A stretch of 64,000 bases of DNA from Phialophora verrucosa. Taxonomy: Eukaryota > Ascomycota > Eurotiomycetes > Chaetothyriales > Herpotrichiellaceae. Positions 54,464 through 64,000 of the stretch are shown here, one piece after another; position 1 is the stretch's first letter; the number at the start of each line of letters is the position of its first letter. The DNA is taken from positions 2,418,001 through 2,482,000 of the forward strand of contig MSED01000015.1 in the NCBI GenBank assembly GCA_002099365.1. Reading direction: 5' to 3'. The notes beneath the pieces were generated by a model. It was not told the origin of the DNA. It saw nothing but the letters and a program-made list of their open reading frames with translations, and searched no databases. Made by a program: the position numbers and the translations under genes.

Positions 54464-56331
54464 AACTCGAAGATAATCATCGCACGAGCTGCCACCTCGG
54501 GCCTTGCACTGGCACAGATGCTTGGAAGGGGCGAAGCGACTTTGAGGTCTTTGAGCGAGACCAAGGACGTCCCAAGGCTGGTCCGTCAGGCTGGGTAGTT
54601 CAGCATGGTTCTCACAACCAACAGCTCGTAGTGATGATAAGAAGATGCCTAGATGAGTTCAAAAGATTACTGCGAACGGAGATTGCGAATCGCAAGTTTT
54701 CCACAATGAGTCCGAGTTCAGGCCCTGGAAATGTTCGACATCTTTACGGTTTAGATGGCGACACCAACAACATCTGCATCGTGGATCGAGATTGTTTTGG
54801 TCGGAGACGAATTCGATTGGTGTCACCACGAAATTTGTGTATAGCAAAATACAAGGCCGAGCAATTCCATTCGTCGGATGGATTTCATCAGACGCCGTTC
54901 CCACCCCTTTCTCTAGCCCGCTTCACAACGTGACGTCCTATCCGGGCGTGAGCGTATAGACAGGACACGAAGGGTGGTGGATGAGTAGAGTGAGTAAAAG
55001 TGAGCGACAAGTGAATGGGAAGGTGAGCGATAAGTAAGGGTAGAGTGATCAGGGCATGTGTCAGGTGAGCGCCAAGGTGAACGGCGGCGTCGACCTGCCT
55101 AATTCGCTCCCTTGGGCCGATAAGGTGTGGTAGCTCGCACCAGTAACAGCAAATCTGCCGGGCAGCTCAATCCCATGACGAAGGATCTCCTCTCCGACGA
55201 AGCTTAAGGTGTCTTGACACACTGGGAGCTGATTGACTGCCGGGACGCTGTGATTTGAATCTTGCACACGTTTACGTACTCGGACTGCGTTCAACGTCAC
55301 AATTGACGCCTTAACTTGCCCTTTCCGAGGTCTCCCTTCGCCACGACGATGCGCTGGTGTCTGGTGAAGGTGCCGTACAGCGTAAGCTTCGTGGGATGGG
55401 ACGTCCTCCATTAACTCGATTTAAATGGCTGTCGGCCACCCCCGCTCCGCTAATTGCGCTTTTCTTCTGTTGTGCTACGAGTACTGGTACAGTAACCTTG
55501 CAAGCGAAGGTGCGTAGCGAGCACCTCGTACTCCGTACAGGTCAGAAGTTCGACTGTCTCATTTTAGTCTCGCTGACCCCATACTACATAGAATGCATGG
55601 AAGCTCCCGCAGAAGGCCCAAGGCACAAGGGGGCGGCACTAATCAAGCCGCCACTACCGGGTACGACGTTCTTATCTTTTAGCACGGTGCCAGCAACCCC
55701 GGAAACTGGTCCACAGGCCAATCATGGTGGAGATAACATCGGCAGCAACGACCCTTGGGTGTCCGCGTGGCGAATCGAATTGGATTGAAGCGAACGGACA
55801 TCTCAACTGTATCCGTCTCGTCACCTTATCGTGCCCCTTTGCTATCGGCGTGCCGGCGTGGGTGATCATGACGAGACTGCGCATTTGGATCTCTGATGAA
55901 CAGCGTCATTACTGGACGGTCTCGCGGTGCGAAGAAGATCTGGCGAAGCTCTATCACGAGAGCAGCGCCACATCGCTTGGTGCACGCGACCGCTCCATCT
56001 CCGCAAAGCCCTAGTCGGGGCTCGCCCAATAAAGACGCGCCGACACGATGTCACCTTACTGAACGAGTAGCAATTAGCAATGGGTTTGTTGTGGGCGAAT
56101 CCGTGATCTGGTCCACCCCCGAACCACTCTCGATTCGACCGTGGACGTCTATCTATGGTTGGCCCTAAGCTGCAGGTTCGCTAAATGACTTCGCCGCAGC
56201 TTAGGGTTGCTTGTGGTTGCTTGCAATGCATGGCGAGCTTGGAGCTTTAAAACCCGGCTGGCCGCGGTTGTTGATCTCACACCCTGTCTTTTCCTTTCCC
56301 TCATTGTGCTCTCTCTCCTCTTGTCGTAAAG
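54464..56331. other. Long intergenic region, no gene seen
   Basis: About 1.9 kb. Open frames up to 143 aa have no support. A stretch around 54955-55060 is made of many GTGAG/GTAAG-like pentamers. The last part should hold the permease promoter. Confidence 0.4.
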
Positions 56332-58490
56332 ATGAGTCTCAACAACGAAACCAAAGGGCTCGGCGAGAGTCCTGCGAGCGATGCTCCGGCCTACAAGCCG
56401 ACCAACCATGCCAACGATGCCCCGCCCTACAAACCAGGTTCCTTCAGTGAGCATGCGCGCGGTCGGCAGTTCAGCGTCGACCCAGAGGATCTCGCTCTGG
56501 TGACAGCCGACCAGAACCTGCTTCACCGCGATCTAAAGGGCAGACACATGCAGATGATTGCCATGTGAGTTCAATACCAAGTCCCCCAAAGTGTATGCTA
56601 ACTAATCGATGCTCTTAGGGGTGGTGCAATTGGTGCTGGTCTGTTCGTTGGTTCTGGCGGCGCCTTTCAGACTGGTGGACCTGCTTCTGTGCTTCTTGGT
56701 TTCATGATTATTGGTTCGTCACACTCTGCATGAACTGCCATACCATATCTAACGCTTTTCTAGGTCTCATGGTGTATGGATCTTCGAGACCGGAAGTCTT
56801 TGTCCTCAGCTGACACAATTGTTTAGCTACCTCATGATGCAGGCCCTCGCCGAATTGTCCGTTATGTATCCGATCAATGGCGCCTTCGTCATGTACGTGT
56901 GCCGCTTTGTTGACCCCTCGTTGGGGTTTGCATGCGGCTGGGAGTACGCCATCAGTTGGCTGACCGTCCTTCCCTTTGAGATATCGGCTGCTTGCAATAT
57001 CATCCACTACTGGCCAGGGTCGGAGGGTATCAATAACAGTGCTTGGATTGTCCCCCTGCTTGTCGCGTTGGTTTGCATTCAGTTCTTCGGTGTGAGGGGC
57101 TATGGCGAGGTAAGTTCACCGAAAGTCTTCTGGAAGAGGGAGCTAATCGCAACAGGTTGAATTCGCACTCAGTCTACTCAAGATCATCGCCTGCACAGGC
57201 TTCATAATCCTTGGAATAATCATCGACTGCGGTGGCGTTCCAACCGACGACAGAGGCTACATTGGTGCAAGATACTGGTAATTTCATTCTCACAGTGGCC
57301 AATGGCGAGGCTGATGGTTTGAAACAGGCACGACCCTTACCACGCGTTCCTCAATGGCTTTCACGGCTTCTGCAGCGTCTTCGTCACCGCGGCGTTCGCC
57401 TACACTGGCACTGAACTGACCGGACTGGCTGCCGCGGAAACCACCGATCCCAAGAGAGAGATTCCGAGGGCTTCGAAGCAGGTCGTATGGCGTATCGCTA
57501 TCTTCTACATTGTCAACCTTTTCCTCGTTGGTTTGATCGTACCGGAGAATAGCCCGCTGTACAGTGGTGAAGGTTCCTCATCGCGTCACTCGCCTTTTGT
57601 CATTGCAATCCGGCTTGCTGGCATCAAGGTCCTCCCATCGATTTTCAATGCCGTCATCTTGATCGCCGTCATGAGCGTTGCAAACTCCTGCACCTTTGGC
57701 TCGACTCGAACAATTCAGGCTCTCGCTGCAAATGGTGAGTTCGCGATTCTATCATCATTTTTCTTACCATGCTAATCTCATCCGCAGGCATGGGTCCCAA
57801 GATTCTGGCCTACGTTGATAAGAAGGGCCGTCCGCTGTCTGTGGTCATTCTCCAGCTTCTCTTCGGTTGTCTGGCATTCATCAACTTGGCGGAGAACGGC
57901 GGTACAATCTTCAACTGGCTCCTGTCGTTGTCGGGTCTTTCCATCCTCTTCATCTACGGCAGTATCGCTCTAGCTCACATCCGCTTCCGCGCGGCCTGGT
58001 AAGCAACAGACTGCATATTCCCGCTCCACTCCGCTCTGATGACTAACCACTTTACAGGGCTGCCAACGGTCATTCCTTGGACGAACTTCCCTTCAGGGCC
58101 GCTTGGGGCGTCTATGGCTCGTGGCTGTGCTTGTTCATCAACATCATCAGCCTGATGGCTCAGTTCTACGTCGCCCTGTACCCGATCGGCGGGCCTTACC
58201 TGGATGCCAACACCTTTTTCCAACTCTACCTCGCCGGTCCGCTGCTCATCTTCCTCTACCTGTGTTGGAAGGGCTACAGCTATTACTACCGGCCAAGTGA
58301 CCGCCCATTGTTTATCAGAACGAAAGATATTGACATCTACTCGGGCATGAGGGAGAGTCAGCGAAACCTGATAAGTGGCCAGGGTGTCCCGGAGGACCAG
58401 AGGCGTGCCAGCATCCAGGAGCTGCAGGAAGAAAAGAAGAAGAGAGGTCCCAAGGATTATATCATGGCTGGCATTAGAAACATTATCTAG
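56332..58490 (+). CDS. Amino-acid permease (YAT/APC family)
   Basis: Plasma-membrane amino-acid:proton symporter of 597 aa in eight exons. Introns are 56565-56618, 56714-56763, 56774-56826, 57110-57155, 57278-57327, 57735-57787 and 57999-58057 (first base of the last may be read as 57999), all short GT-AG and frame consistent. The third exon is only 10 nt (56764-56773), needed to join GFMIIGLMV to YLMMQALAELSVMYP. About 75 hydrophilic N-terminal residues precede the consensus first helix MGGAIGAGLFVGSGGAF; AFAYTGTELTGLAAAE and NSCTFGSTRTIQALAANG are further family blocks, and the cytosolic tail is charged. Substrate range cannot be read from sequence. It is convergent with the NRPS gene. Confidence 0.92.
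56764..56773 (+). other. 10-nt microexon of the permease gene
   Basis: GTCTCATGGT lies between an acceptor (TTTTCTAG) and a donor (GTATGG). Including it gives an unbroken transmembrane segment; skipping it or reading through gives stops. Confidence 0.7.
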
Positions 58491-59286
58491 AACCGTCAAG
58501 AGCCAGGGCCGGTCGTGGTCTTGGTGGATGGTATGGTAGCGTATATACCGTCTGATCGCTAGCTCCTCGCCCACTCTTGGCGGCAGCAACGATGGAAGGA
58601 AAAATAATGTTGACTGTATCGCGAGCTGTGAGGAGGCGTGGACGAGGATGACAGAGTATGCAGCTCGCAAGCGTCGGCTGCTAAAGGGGCCGTCACCGTT
58701 TTGTACTCGTCCTGGCAGACCACACAGCATGCTATAAGAGATATAATTATCAACGCTCACACGGAGTTCTATACTAGCTAGTACATCGTACTATGCCACA
58801 TGATGAAACAGTTCCCTTTCTACACACAGAGATTATCAGTGCATGAATGATAACTCCAGACTGACTCGCCAGTCACGCTGTCACGCCGCAGGCAGCGCGA
58901 ATCGCCAGATATCTCACTGGGGAGCTCGAAGTGCTTGTGCGAAAACCACGCACCGTGGCACCCTACTCCAGGTCTCGGGCCAGTGCTTGGGCGGGGGTCC
59001 CCGACGCTCCCCCCTCACTCTCCCGTGGACCCCTCGATACTCCGTCACGTGAGCGGTTAAAACGGCCTGTGATCCGTTTCCTGGACGAACATGGCGTGGA
59101 CGAAGAACAGTTCGGGGATGTAGGTGACGTATGTGACGTATATATATATATATATTCTCTTGCTTGAAGCCTTTGTTCAGAAACAGAGTGTTAAGATCTC
59201 ATGCGTATCTCGGTCAATCACTAAGAAGGGCATATGTACATTGTCCCCGTCGAGGAGACAAGACAAGCTACTCATCTGAGCCATGA
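58491..59286. other. Convergent 3' spacer, permease / NRPS
   Basis: About 800 bp with no gene. It contains GTCACGTG at 59044-59051, two TGACGTA units and an alternating TA tract. Confidence 0.45.
59125..59155. repeat. Tandem TGACGTA units followed by (TA)n
   Basis: TGACGTA occurs at 59125-59131 and 59134-59140 and runs into an alternating TA tract to about 59155. Confidence 0.7.
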
Positions 59287-62200
59287 TCAATTCGCCAGTG
59301 CTGGTGATTTTCCATCAAGCCGAAGTATCCCTGGTCGCCGGGCGGCAGCAATTTCTTCGATAGTTGCGGCCAGTTCGGCGAGGAGCGCTTCAATCAAGCC
59401 TTGATCACTTTCACTTCCGACGACACCGACATGCGTCTGCCCGCTTTGCACAAACGAGACAGCCTTCAGAGGATGAGCCGCGTCGCCATGTGGGTTCTGG
59501 ATTTCCACCCTGCAAGCCCCTCCCGCAAAGGGCATAGTGTCATAGTCCTCGAAATCCTGGTGATGGACGACAGAGTCGAAGAACAAGTGTGACGATGACG
59601 ACGACGACGACCATTGCGTATGACAGCTTTTGAATATCTCGCCAAAACCGACAAAGTCGTAGGCTGCAGACTCTGCACTCTGCCTCTGTACGAAGCTTAG
59701 GAGGTCCATCGCCGTCCATCCAGCCTCGAATGGGACCCGGACTGGTGTGAACTGGTAGCACGGACCCATGACTTTGTCCACGTCTGGCATGTCCATGTTG
59801 CGGCCTGAAGTGATGCAGCCAAATGTCACATCTGGTTGCTCGAGACGGCGAGCTAGGACGAGTGCCCATGCCCCAGTTAGCAGACTTGCTGTTGTGATCT
59901 CCGTGGGTCGGCGGGAAGCGTCGACGGGTTTGGTTAGGAATATCGATTTTGTCGCGTGCTGCCGTGCTGACGGTCCATCTAGAATCGACAATTTCGAGCC
60001 GTGCAGAAGTTTGCGCCAGTAATCTAGCGCTGGTTTCTTGACTTGTTCGTTGTGAATTCGTGCCATGTAAGCGGAGAACGGCTTGAAATCAGCAACTGTT
60101 CCGCCTGCATATATGGTCTCCAAGTCTCGAAGCAGCCTGGGCAAAGAGATACCATCGTATTGAGCATGGGATAGTCTTATAACGAGGCACCCTTTGCCGT
60201 CCGTACCCTGGACGTTCCACATCTTGAGGAAAGGCGACCCTAGGCGCATATCTGATTCGATGTCTTCGTTGCAGAGCGCGACGACGTACTGTTCAAGATC
60301 TTTCTCACATTGGTGCATGGTCACCTGAGATTCCAGATTGTCCAGAACAGTTTGAAAGAGCAAAGATTCATGCTCGATAAAGACTGTGCGCAGAATATCG
60401 TGAATCGTGACCAGTTCGTTGCAGGCGCGGATCAAATTGTCCAGCTTGATGTCCTTTTCAAAGTACAACATGGTGTATTGTATGGATGTTCGCGGAAACT
60501 GAATTGTTGCCCTGACGTCGATCGCTTGAGACTCGGTTACTGGCAGTACGTCTTGAATAGACCAAAGTGGATCAGCGAGCTTCGGTCGCACAACGTCGGA
60601 CAGGAACAGGCCAACGTCCACTCCATCCAGGACCGAGAATGGCTTGTAATCCTGCGTCTTCTCCGCGGACACCTGGTCCACTTTCAACACTCTTGCTGAG
60701 TCGCGAAGCTTCATGTTCAGGAAGATGTCGGCCACTGTCAAAGTATGTCCCTGAACCCGAAGACTCGACGCCAATTTCATGGCCAGCACAGAGTCCCCTC
60801 CGAGGCGGAAGAAATTGTCGTCCAGATCAATCTTATCTGGACTTATTCCAAGAATCGTCGCCCAGGCAGACCGCACAATGTTCTCTGGGGTGGTCAAGCT
60901 TGTTTGCGTGGTAGTTTTCTTCCATGCCTCTTTCAAGTTTTCCTGTAGGGTGGTGAGGACAGACCTGGGAATTCTAGCTGCTAGCTGGTTTAACATGTTA
61001 TGGTCGACTCGACCCATCTCGGTCGGTATTGTGTCAACCACGATGTACGCAGACGGAAGCATGTATGGCGGAAGAGAGTCTTGGATGAACTTGTCAAGCT
61101 TTTTAAGGGCAATAACAAGGCCGTGGTGGATCGTAGCATGGAGAGTCAGGTGTAATCTGAATGGCCCCGGGGCTTCGTAAGTTATGTCATGGTTCGCTTC
61201 CATGAGCGGAACATGCTCTTCCTGAGAGGGCTGTTGCTCGACGAAAACGATCAATTCATGCTCGGCTGACTGTTGATCCCCGTCCAGCGGCGACTGGAAT
61301 GCGGCTGCAGCGGCGCGGGTTGTTGACGGAAGATAATTTGTGACATGAGCTTCGAGTTCTGCGATGTCTACTACGTGACCTTGAATTGTTGAGCGGTTCT
61401 CCTTTCGACCAATGAAAACTACGCTGCCGTCGTCTCGTAACTGGACCAAGTCGCCGGTCTGTTGCACTGTTCCTGATCGACCAGCACAGGTGGAGCTTCC
61501 AGCCAGAAGCCACGCGGGTGACGAAGCGGTATCAGCTGCAAAGAAAGACCCTTCAAGCCAAAGCTCGCCAATGCTGCCAATGGGCGACAAGAGGGACGGA
61601 TTTTGTGGGTTACATACCCAAGGGACCACCGCAGGAGGATAAGTCGACCCTTGATCGATACTTGCGTCTGCTCGAAGCCTTCCGGATGACTTGTCCAAGG
61701 ACAATGGAGGAATCCTGTTCCAACGCCAGATCTGGTCGAGTTCGGTTTTGGGCAGACAAGATATCTCGTTTATTCTCCGGGAAGGATCCTCCATCAACTG
61801 CAAGCAGGTCGTCCCTATCTGGGCGAGTACTCGTTCCATTTGTGCGACGCCAATTACGCTGGTGTCAAAGCTCGCGCAGACCCTCACACCACCTTTTCGT
61901 ATTCCAAAGGCCAGCATAAGTGGATACGGGTTAAAATGTAGCGCTTCATGTACGATATCCGTCTGCCCAAAACCAAGGTCGGCACCCACGTACTCTGGTT
62001 CTGGTTGGATGACCAGGCCCGTACCGGCTTCGCATGCATGTTGAGCATCCCTGCTAACCTTTCTGATGTTTTGCATTCCAACATGTTGGTACGGTGTGCG
62101 CACAAGTACGGCTTCCTGTACAGTTTGAAGGTAAGATTGTACAGAGCTGGTTCGGCTGATATGTATGCGCAATGGTAAAGTCGCGATCAATGGGCCCTCA

Positions 62201-64000
62201 ATGCTTTCGACTCCCGCCAGAGGAATGTCTCGACCTGTGAGCGTTTCGCCAAACACGATGTCGTCGCTTCCTGTGTACTGTGACATTACGAGCGACCATG
62301 CCCCACGGATCAATGTAGCTATTGTGAAAGTCGATCCAAGGTTTGTCTCAAGCGCAAATTGATGTTCAAGCATGCCGTTGGGAGTCGGCAAATAGTCTCT
62401 CGAGGGCAGACGCGGAAATTGAGGTCCAACGGCTCCTTCCAATTCCTGCCGCCAAAACTGTTGAGCCTCGACTTCATCCACGTCTCGCAAATACCTGACA
62501 AAGTCCTTCATTTCAGCTCGTGACTCGATTTGCTCACCCCGCAGGGCACTGCTGACTTTCTGGAGTATCAGAGGTTCGGACCACCCATCGTAGAGCACGT
62601 GATGAATGGTCCATACCATGTATCGTTTGTCATCTGTTGAGTTGTCGACGATGGCATATCGAGCTAGACTTTGACCAAGTTCCATCTTCTCGTTCTGGTC
62701 ATCGTCAAGGTATTGCGATAAATCAGTCGAATATCTCCAGCATGTGCTTTCTCTCAACACAACTTGCTGCAAGCCATGGTCTTGGAGTTGCACTAAGCGA
62801 GTGCGCAGCATAGGACTTGCCGCGACAACCTCCTCCCAAGCCTTTTTCCAGGTATCAAGGCTAATGTGTGACGGAATACAACTGACTCTCTGAGCAATAT
62901 ACGCTTGTGTTGATTTGATGGAGAAGGTAAAAAGCGATTCTTGTGATGGTGTGCAGGGGTAGATATCTTCGATGGCAGCGGGATCTGTACCACACCACTG
63001 CGACGCCTCGAGACAGGCACTCTCAGCGTCTTGGGAGATCATCGAAAAGGCTGGCCTTTCTGTTCGTGTTTGAGAGCTGCAAGTTTGGGCAACGTCAGCC
63101 ATCGCTAAGAGCGTAGGGCAGCGAAAAATGTTCGCCACTGTGACATCGAGACCTTGGGCTCTACAAACAGAAACAAGTTTCATTGCCGTTAGCGAGTCGC
63201 CGCCTAGCGCAAAGAAATTGTCGTCGGGCCGAATGGTTTCTGGATCAAGCCGCAATGTCTGACTCCAGGCTAGCCGCACAAGTTGCTCAAGTTCGCTTAG
63301 CTGTCGATGAGCGGTATTAGTCGTGCCTTGGTCCAACTGTCGAAGGTCGAATGTGGCACCAAATTGCCTCAGTCTTTTGCGATCGGTCTTGCCTGATATC
63401 ATCACAGGAATGTAGTTGACCGGTACATATGCAGTTGGCACCATATACCGTGGGAGGACCTTAGCCAACTCCACATCAGCCGCTGACAGCTCTTCCTGTA
63501 GATCCTTAGTGGGATGTGCCCACTGTAGATCGGTAGACTCTTGCCCTTTCACAGACTGAAATGCAATGAATGCCATTAATATAGGTTGACCTCCAGAACC
63601 TGAAGGCACAATCACCTCTGCAATGGCGTTGGTGCCTGGAGGAAGTCTAGCTTTGAGCTGGTACTCGATTTCTCCAAGCTCGACGCGTTGTCCGCGCAAT
63701 TTGACCTGCGTGTCCTTTCGCCCAATGAAGACAATGCCGCCAGAGCCATCAGGATCATATCTCCCAAGATCTCCAGTTTTGTATAAACGGCCGCGGCGAC
63801 CTTCATAGCCATTATGGCCTGCGGTGAGCCACGACGGGTCACTAATAAACGCCGCCGCGGTTTTGTCGGGATCATTCAAGTAGCCTTGTCCCACAATTGG
63901 ACCCTCGACAAGCAATTCGCCCACAGCACCGACCGGCATGAGCGTTTCGTGATCAGTGGGGTCGACGATCCATATGGCTGCCCCATTGCCTCTCCCAAGG
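59287..64000 (-). CDS. Nonribosomal peptide synthetase, C-terminal part (A-T-C-dA-T-C), open at the right edge
   Basis: Uninterrupted frame of 1570 codons continuing past 64000; residues below count from the in-window Met at 63939. It starts inside an adenylation domain (RGNGAAIWIVDP, then YKTGDLGRYDPDG and the A10 Lys in SGKTDRKRL). Next come a carrier domain (GGDSL, Ser about 249) and a condensation domain with intact HHVLYDG (about 446-452). Residues about 735-985 are a second A domain missing its N-terminal substrate-binding core; only QQTGDLVQL, SLPPYMLP and an A10 remnant with Arg (MGRVDHN) remain. A second carrier (GGDSV, Ser about 1050) and a terminal condensation-like domain (SHAQYDGIS, about 1257) end the protein. 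The terminal C may release or cyclise the product. Product unknown. Confidence 0.93.
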   Translation of the reverse strand, partial: LGRGNGAAIWIVDPTDHETLMPVGAVGELLVEGPIVGQGYLNDPDKTAAAFISDPSWLTAGHNGYEGRRGRLYKTGDLGRYDPDGSGGIVFIGRKDTQVKLRGQRVELGEIEYQLKARLPPGTNAIAEVIVPSGSGGQPILMAFIAFQSVKGQESTDLQWAHPTKDLQEELSAADVELAKVLPRYMVPTAYVPVNYIPVMISGKTDRKRLRQFGATFDLRQLDQGTTNTAHRQLSELEQLVRLAWSQTLRLDPETIRPDDNFFALGGDSLTAMKLVSVCRAQGLDVTVANIFRCPTLLAMADVAQTCSSQTRTERPAFSMISQDAESACLEASQWCGTDPAAIEDIYPCTPSQESLFTFSIKSTQAYIAQRVSCIPSHISLDTWKKAWEEVVAASPMLRTRLVQLQDHGLQQVVLRESTCWRYSTDLSQYLDDDQNEKMELGQSLARYAIVDNSTDDKRYMVWTIHHVLYDGWSEPLILQKVSSALRGEQIESRAEMKDFVRYLRDVDEVEAQQFWRQELEGAVGPQFPRLPSRDYLPTPNGMLEHQFALETNLGSTFTIATLIRGAWSLVMSQYTGSDDIVFGETLTGRDIPLAGVESIEGPLIATLPLRIHISRTSSVQSYLQTVQEAVLVRTPYQHVGMQNIRKVSRDAQHACEAGTGLVIQPEPEYVGADLGFGQTDIVHEALHFNPYPLMLAFGIRKGGVRVCASFDTSVIGVAQMERVLAQIGTTCLQLMEDPSRRINEISCLPKTELDQIWRWNRIPPLSLDKSSGRLRADASIDQGSTYPPAVVPWVCNPQNPSLLSPIGSIGELWLEGSFFAADTASSPAWLLAGSSTCAGRSGTVQQTGDLVQLRDDGSVVFIGRKENRSTIQGHVVDIAELEAHVTNYLPSTTRAAAAAFQSPLDGDQQSAEHELIVFVEQQPSQEEHVPLMEANHDITYEAPGPFRLHLTLHATIHHGLVIALKKLDKFIQDSLPPYMLPSAYIVVDTIPTEMGRVDHNMLNQLAARIPRSVLTTLQENLKEAWKKTTTQTSLTTPENIVRSAWATILGISPDKIDLDDNFFRLGGDSVLAMKLASSLRVQGHTLTVADIFLNMKLRDSARVLKVDQVSAEKTQDYKPFSVLDGVDVGLFLSDVVRPKLADPLWSIQDVLPVTESQAIDVRATIQFPRTSIQYTMLYFEKDIKLDNLIRACNELVTIHDILRTVFIEHESLLFQTVLDNLESQVTMHQCEKDLEQYVVALCNEDIESDMRLGSPFLKMWNVQGTDGKGCLVIRLSHAQYDGISLPRLLRDLETIYAGGTVADFKPFSAYMARIHNEQVKKPALDYWRKLLHGSKLSILDGPSARQHATKSIFLTKPVDASRRPTEITTASLLTGAWALVLARRLEQPDVTFGCITSGRNMDMPDVDKVMGPCYQFTPVRVPFEAGWTAMDLLSFVQRQSAESAAYDFVGFGEIFKSCHTQWSSSSSSSHLFFDSVVHHQDFEDYDTMPFAGGACRVEIQNPHGDAAHPLKAVSFVQSGQTHVGVVGSESDQGLIEALLAELAATIEEIAAARRPGILRLDGKSPALAN

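Overview
This window looks like nuclear DNA of a filamentous ascomycete (Pezizomycotina). It carries fungal-specific families (Cbf1-type bHLH, RID/DmtA-type DNA methyltransferase, Dal5-type MFS carrier, fungal multimodular NRPS) and many short GT-AG introns, mostly 43-90 bp with CTRAC-like branch sites. Genes lie on both strands at about one per 2.5 kb. The Cla h 8-like mannitol dehydrogenase and the general gene style suggest a Eurotiomycete or Dothideomycete, perhaps a black yeast, but I cannot fix the order from sequence alone.

Layout. 0-6 kb: a decayed fragment at the left edge, splicing factor CWC24 (-), and GPI ethanolamine-phosphate transferase GPI13 (+). 6.6-15 kb: mannitol dehydrogenase, NTA1-like N-terminal amidase, Cbf1-like bHLH factor, and a microsomal P450 (all +). 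15-22.3 kb: a repeat-rich spacer, a broken phosphotransferase relic, a fungal membrane protein, a DUF2235 hydrolase and a secreted But2-domain protein (all -). 22.7-31.7 kb: ADE4 (-) divergent from a RID/DmtA-type methyltransferase (+), then a beta-trefoil-like protein and splicing factor CWC2 (-). 32-39 kb: an accessory group of a Dal5-type MFS transporter (-), a Baeyer-Villiger-type monooxygenase (+) and an NtaA/SnaA-type FMN monooxygenase (+). 39.5-48 kb: core RNA and GPI genes, namely MOD5 (+), RAI1 (-), a SAP-domain protein (+) and GPI7/LAS21 (+). 48-64 kb: a phenol 2-monooxygenase-like enzyme (-), a small protein with a JAMM/JAB-like metal motif (-), an unresolved multi-exon gene (-), an amino-acid permease (+), and the C-terminal part of an NRPS (-) running off the right edge.

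Functional themes. Two of the GPI-anchor ethanolamine-phosphate transferases (GPI13 and GPI7) and two CCCH spliceosome factors (CWC24 and CWC2) fall in the same 48 kb. The MFS/BVMO/FMN-monooxygenase trio looks like a small uptake-and-oxidation module. The most unusual objects are the JAMM-like small protein, the NRPS module whose adenylation domain lacks its substrate-binding core, and the methyltransferase with a changed motif VI. All gene models are read by eye from frames, splice signals and family motifs; no database search was possible.
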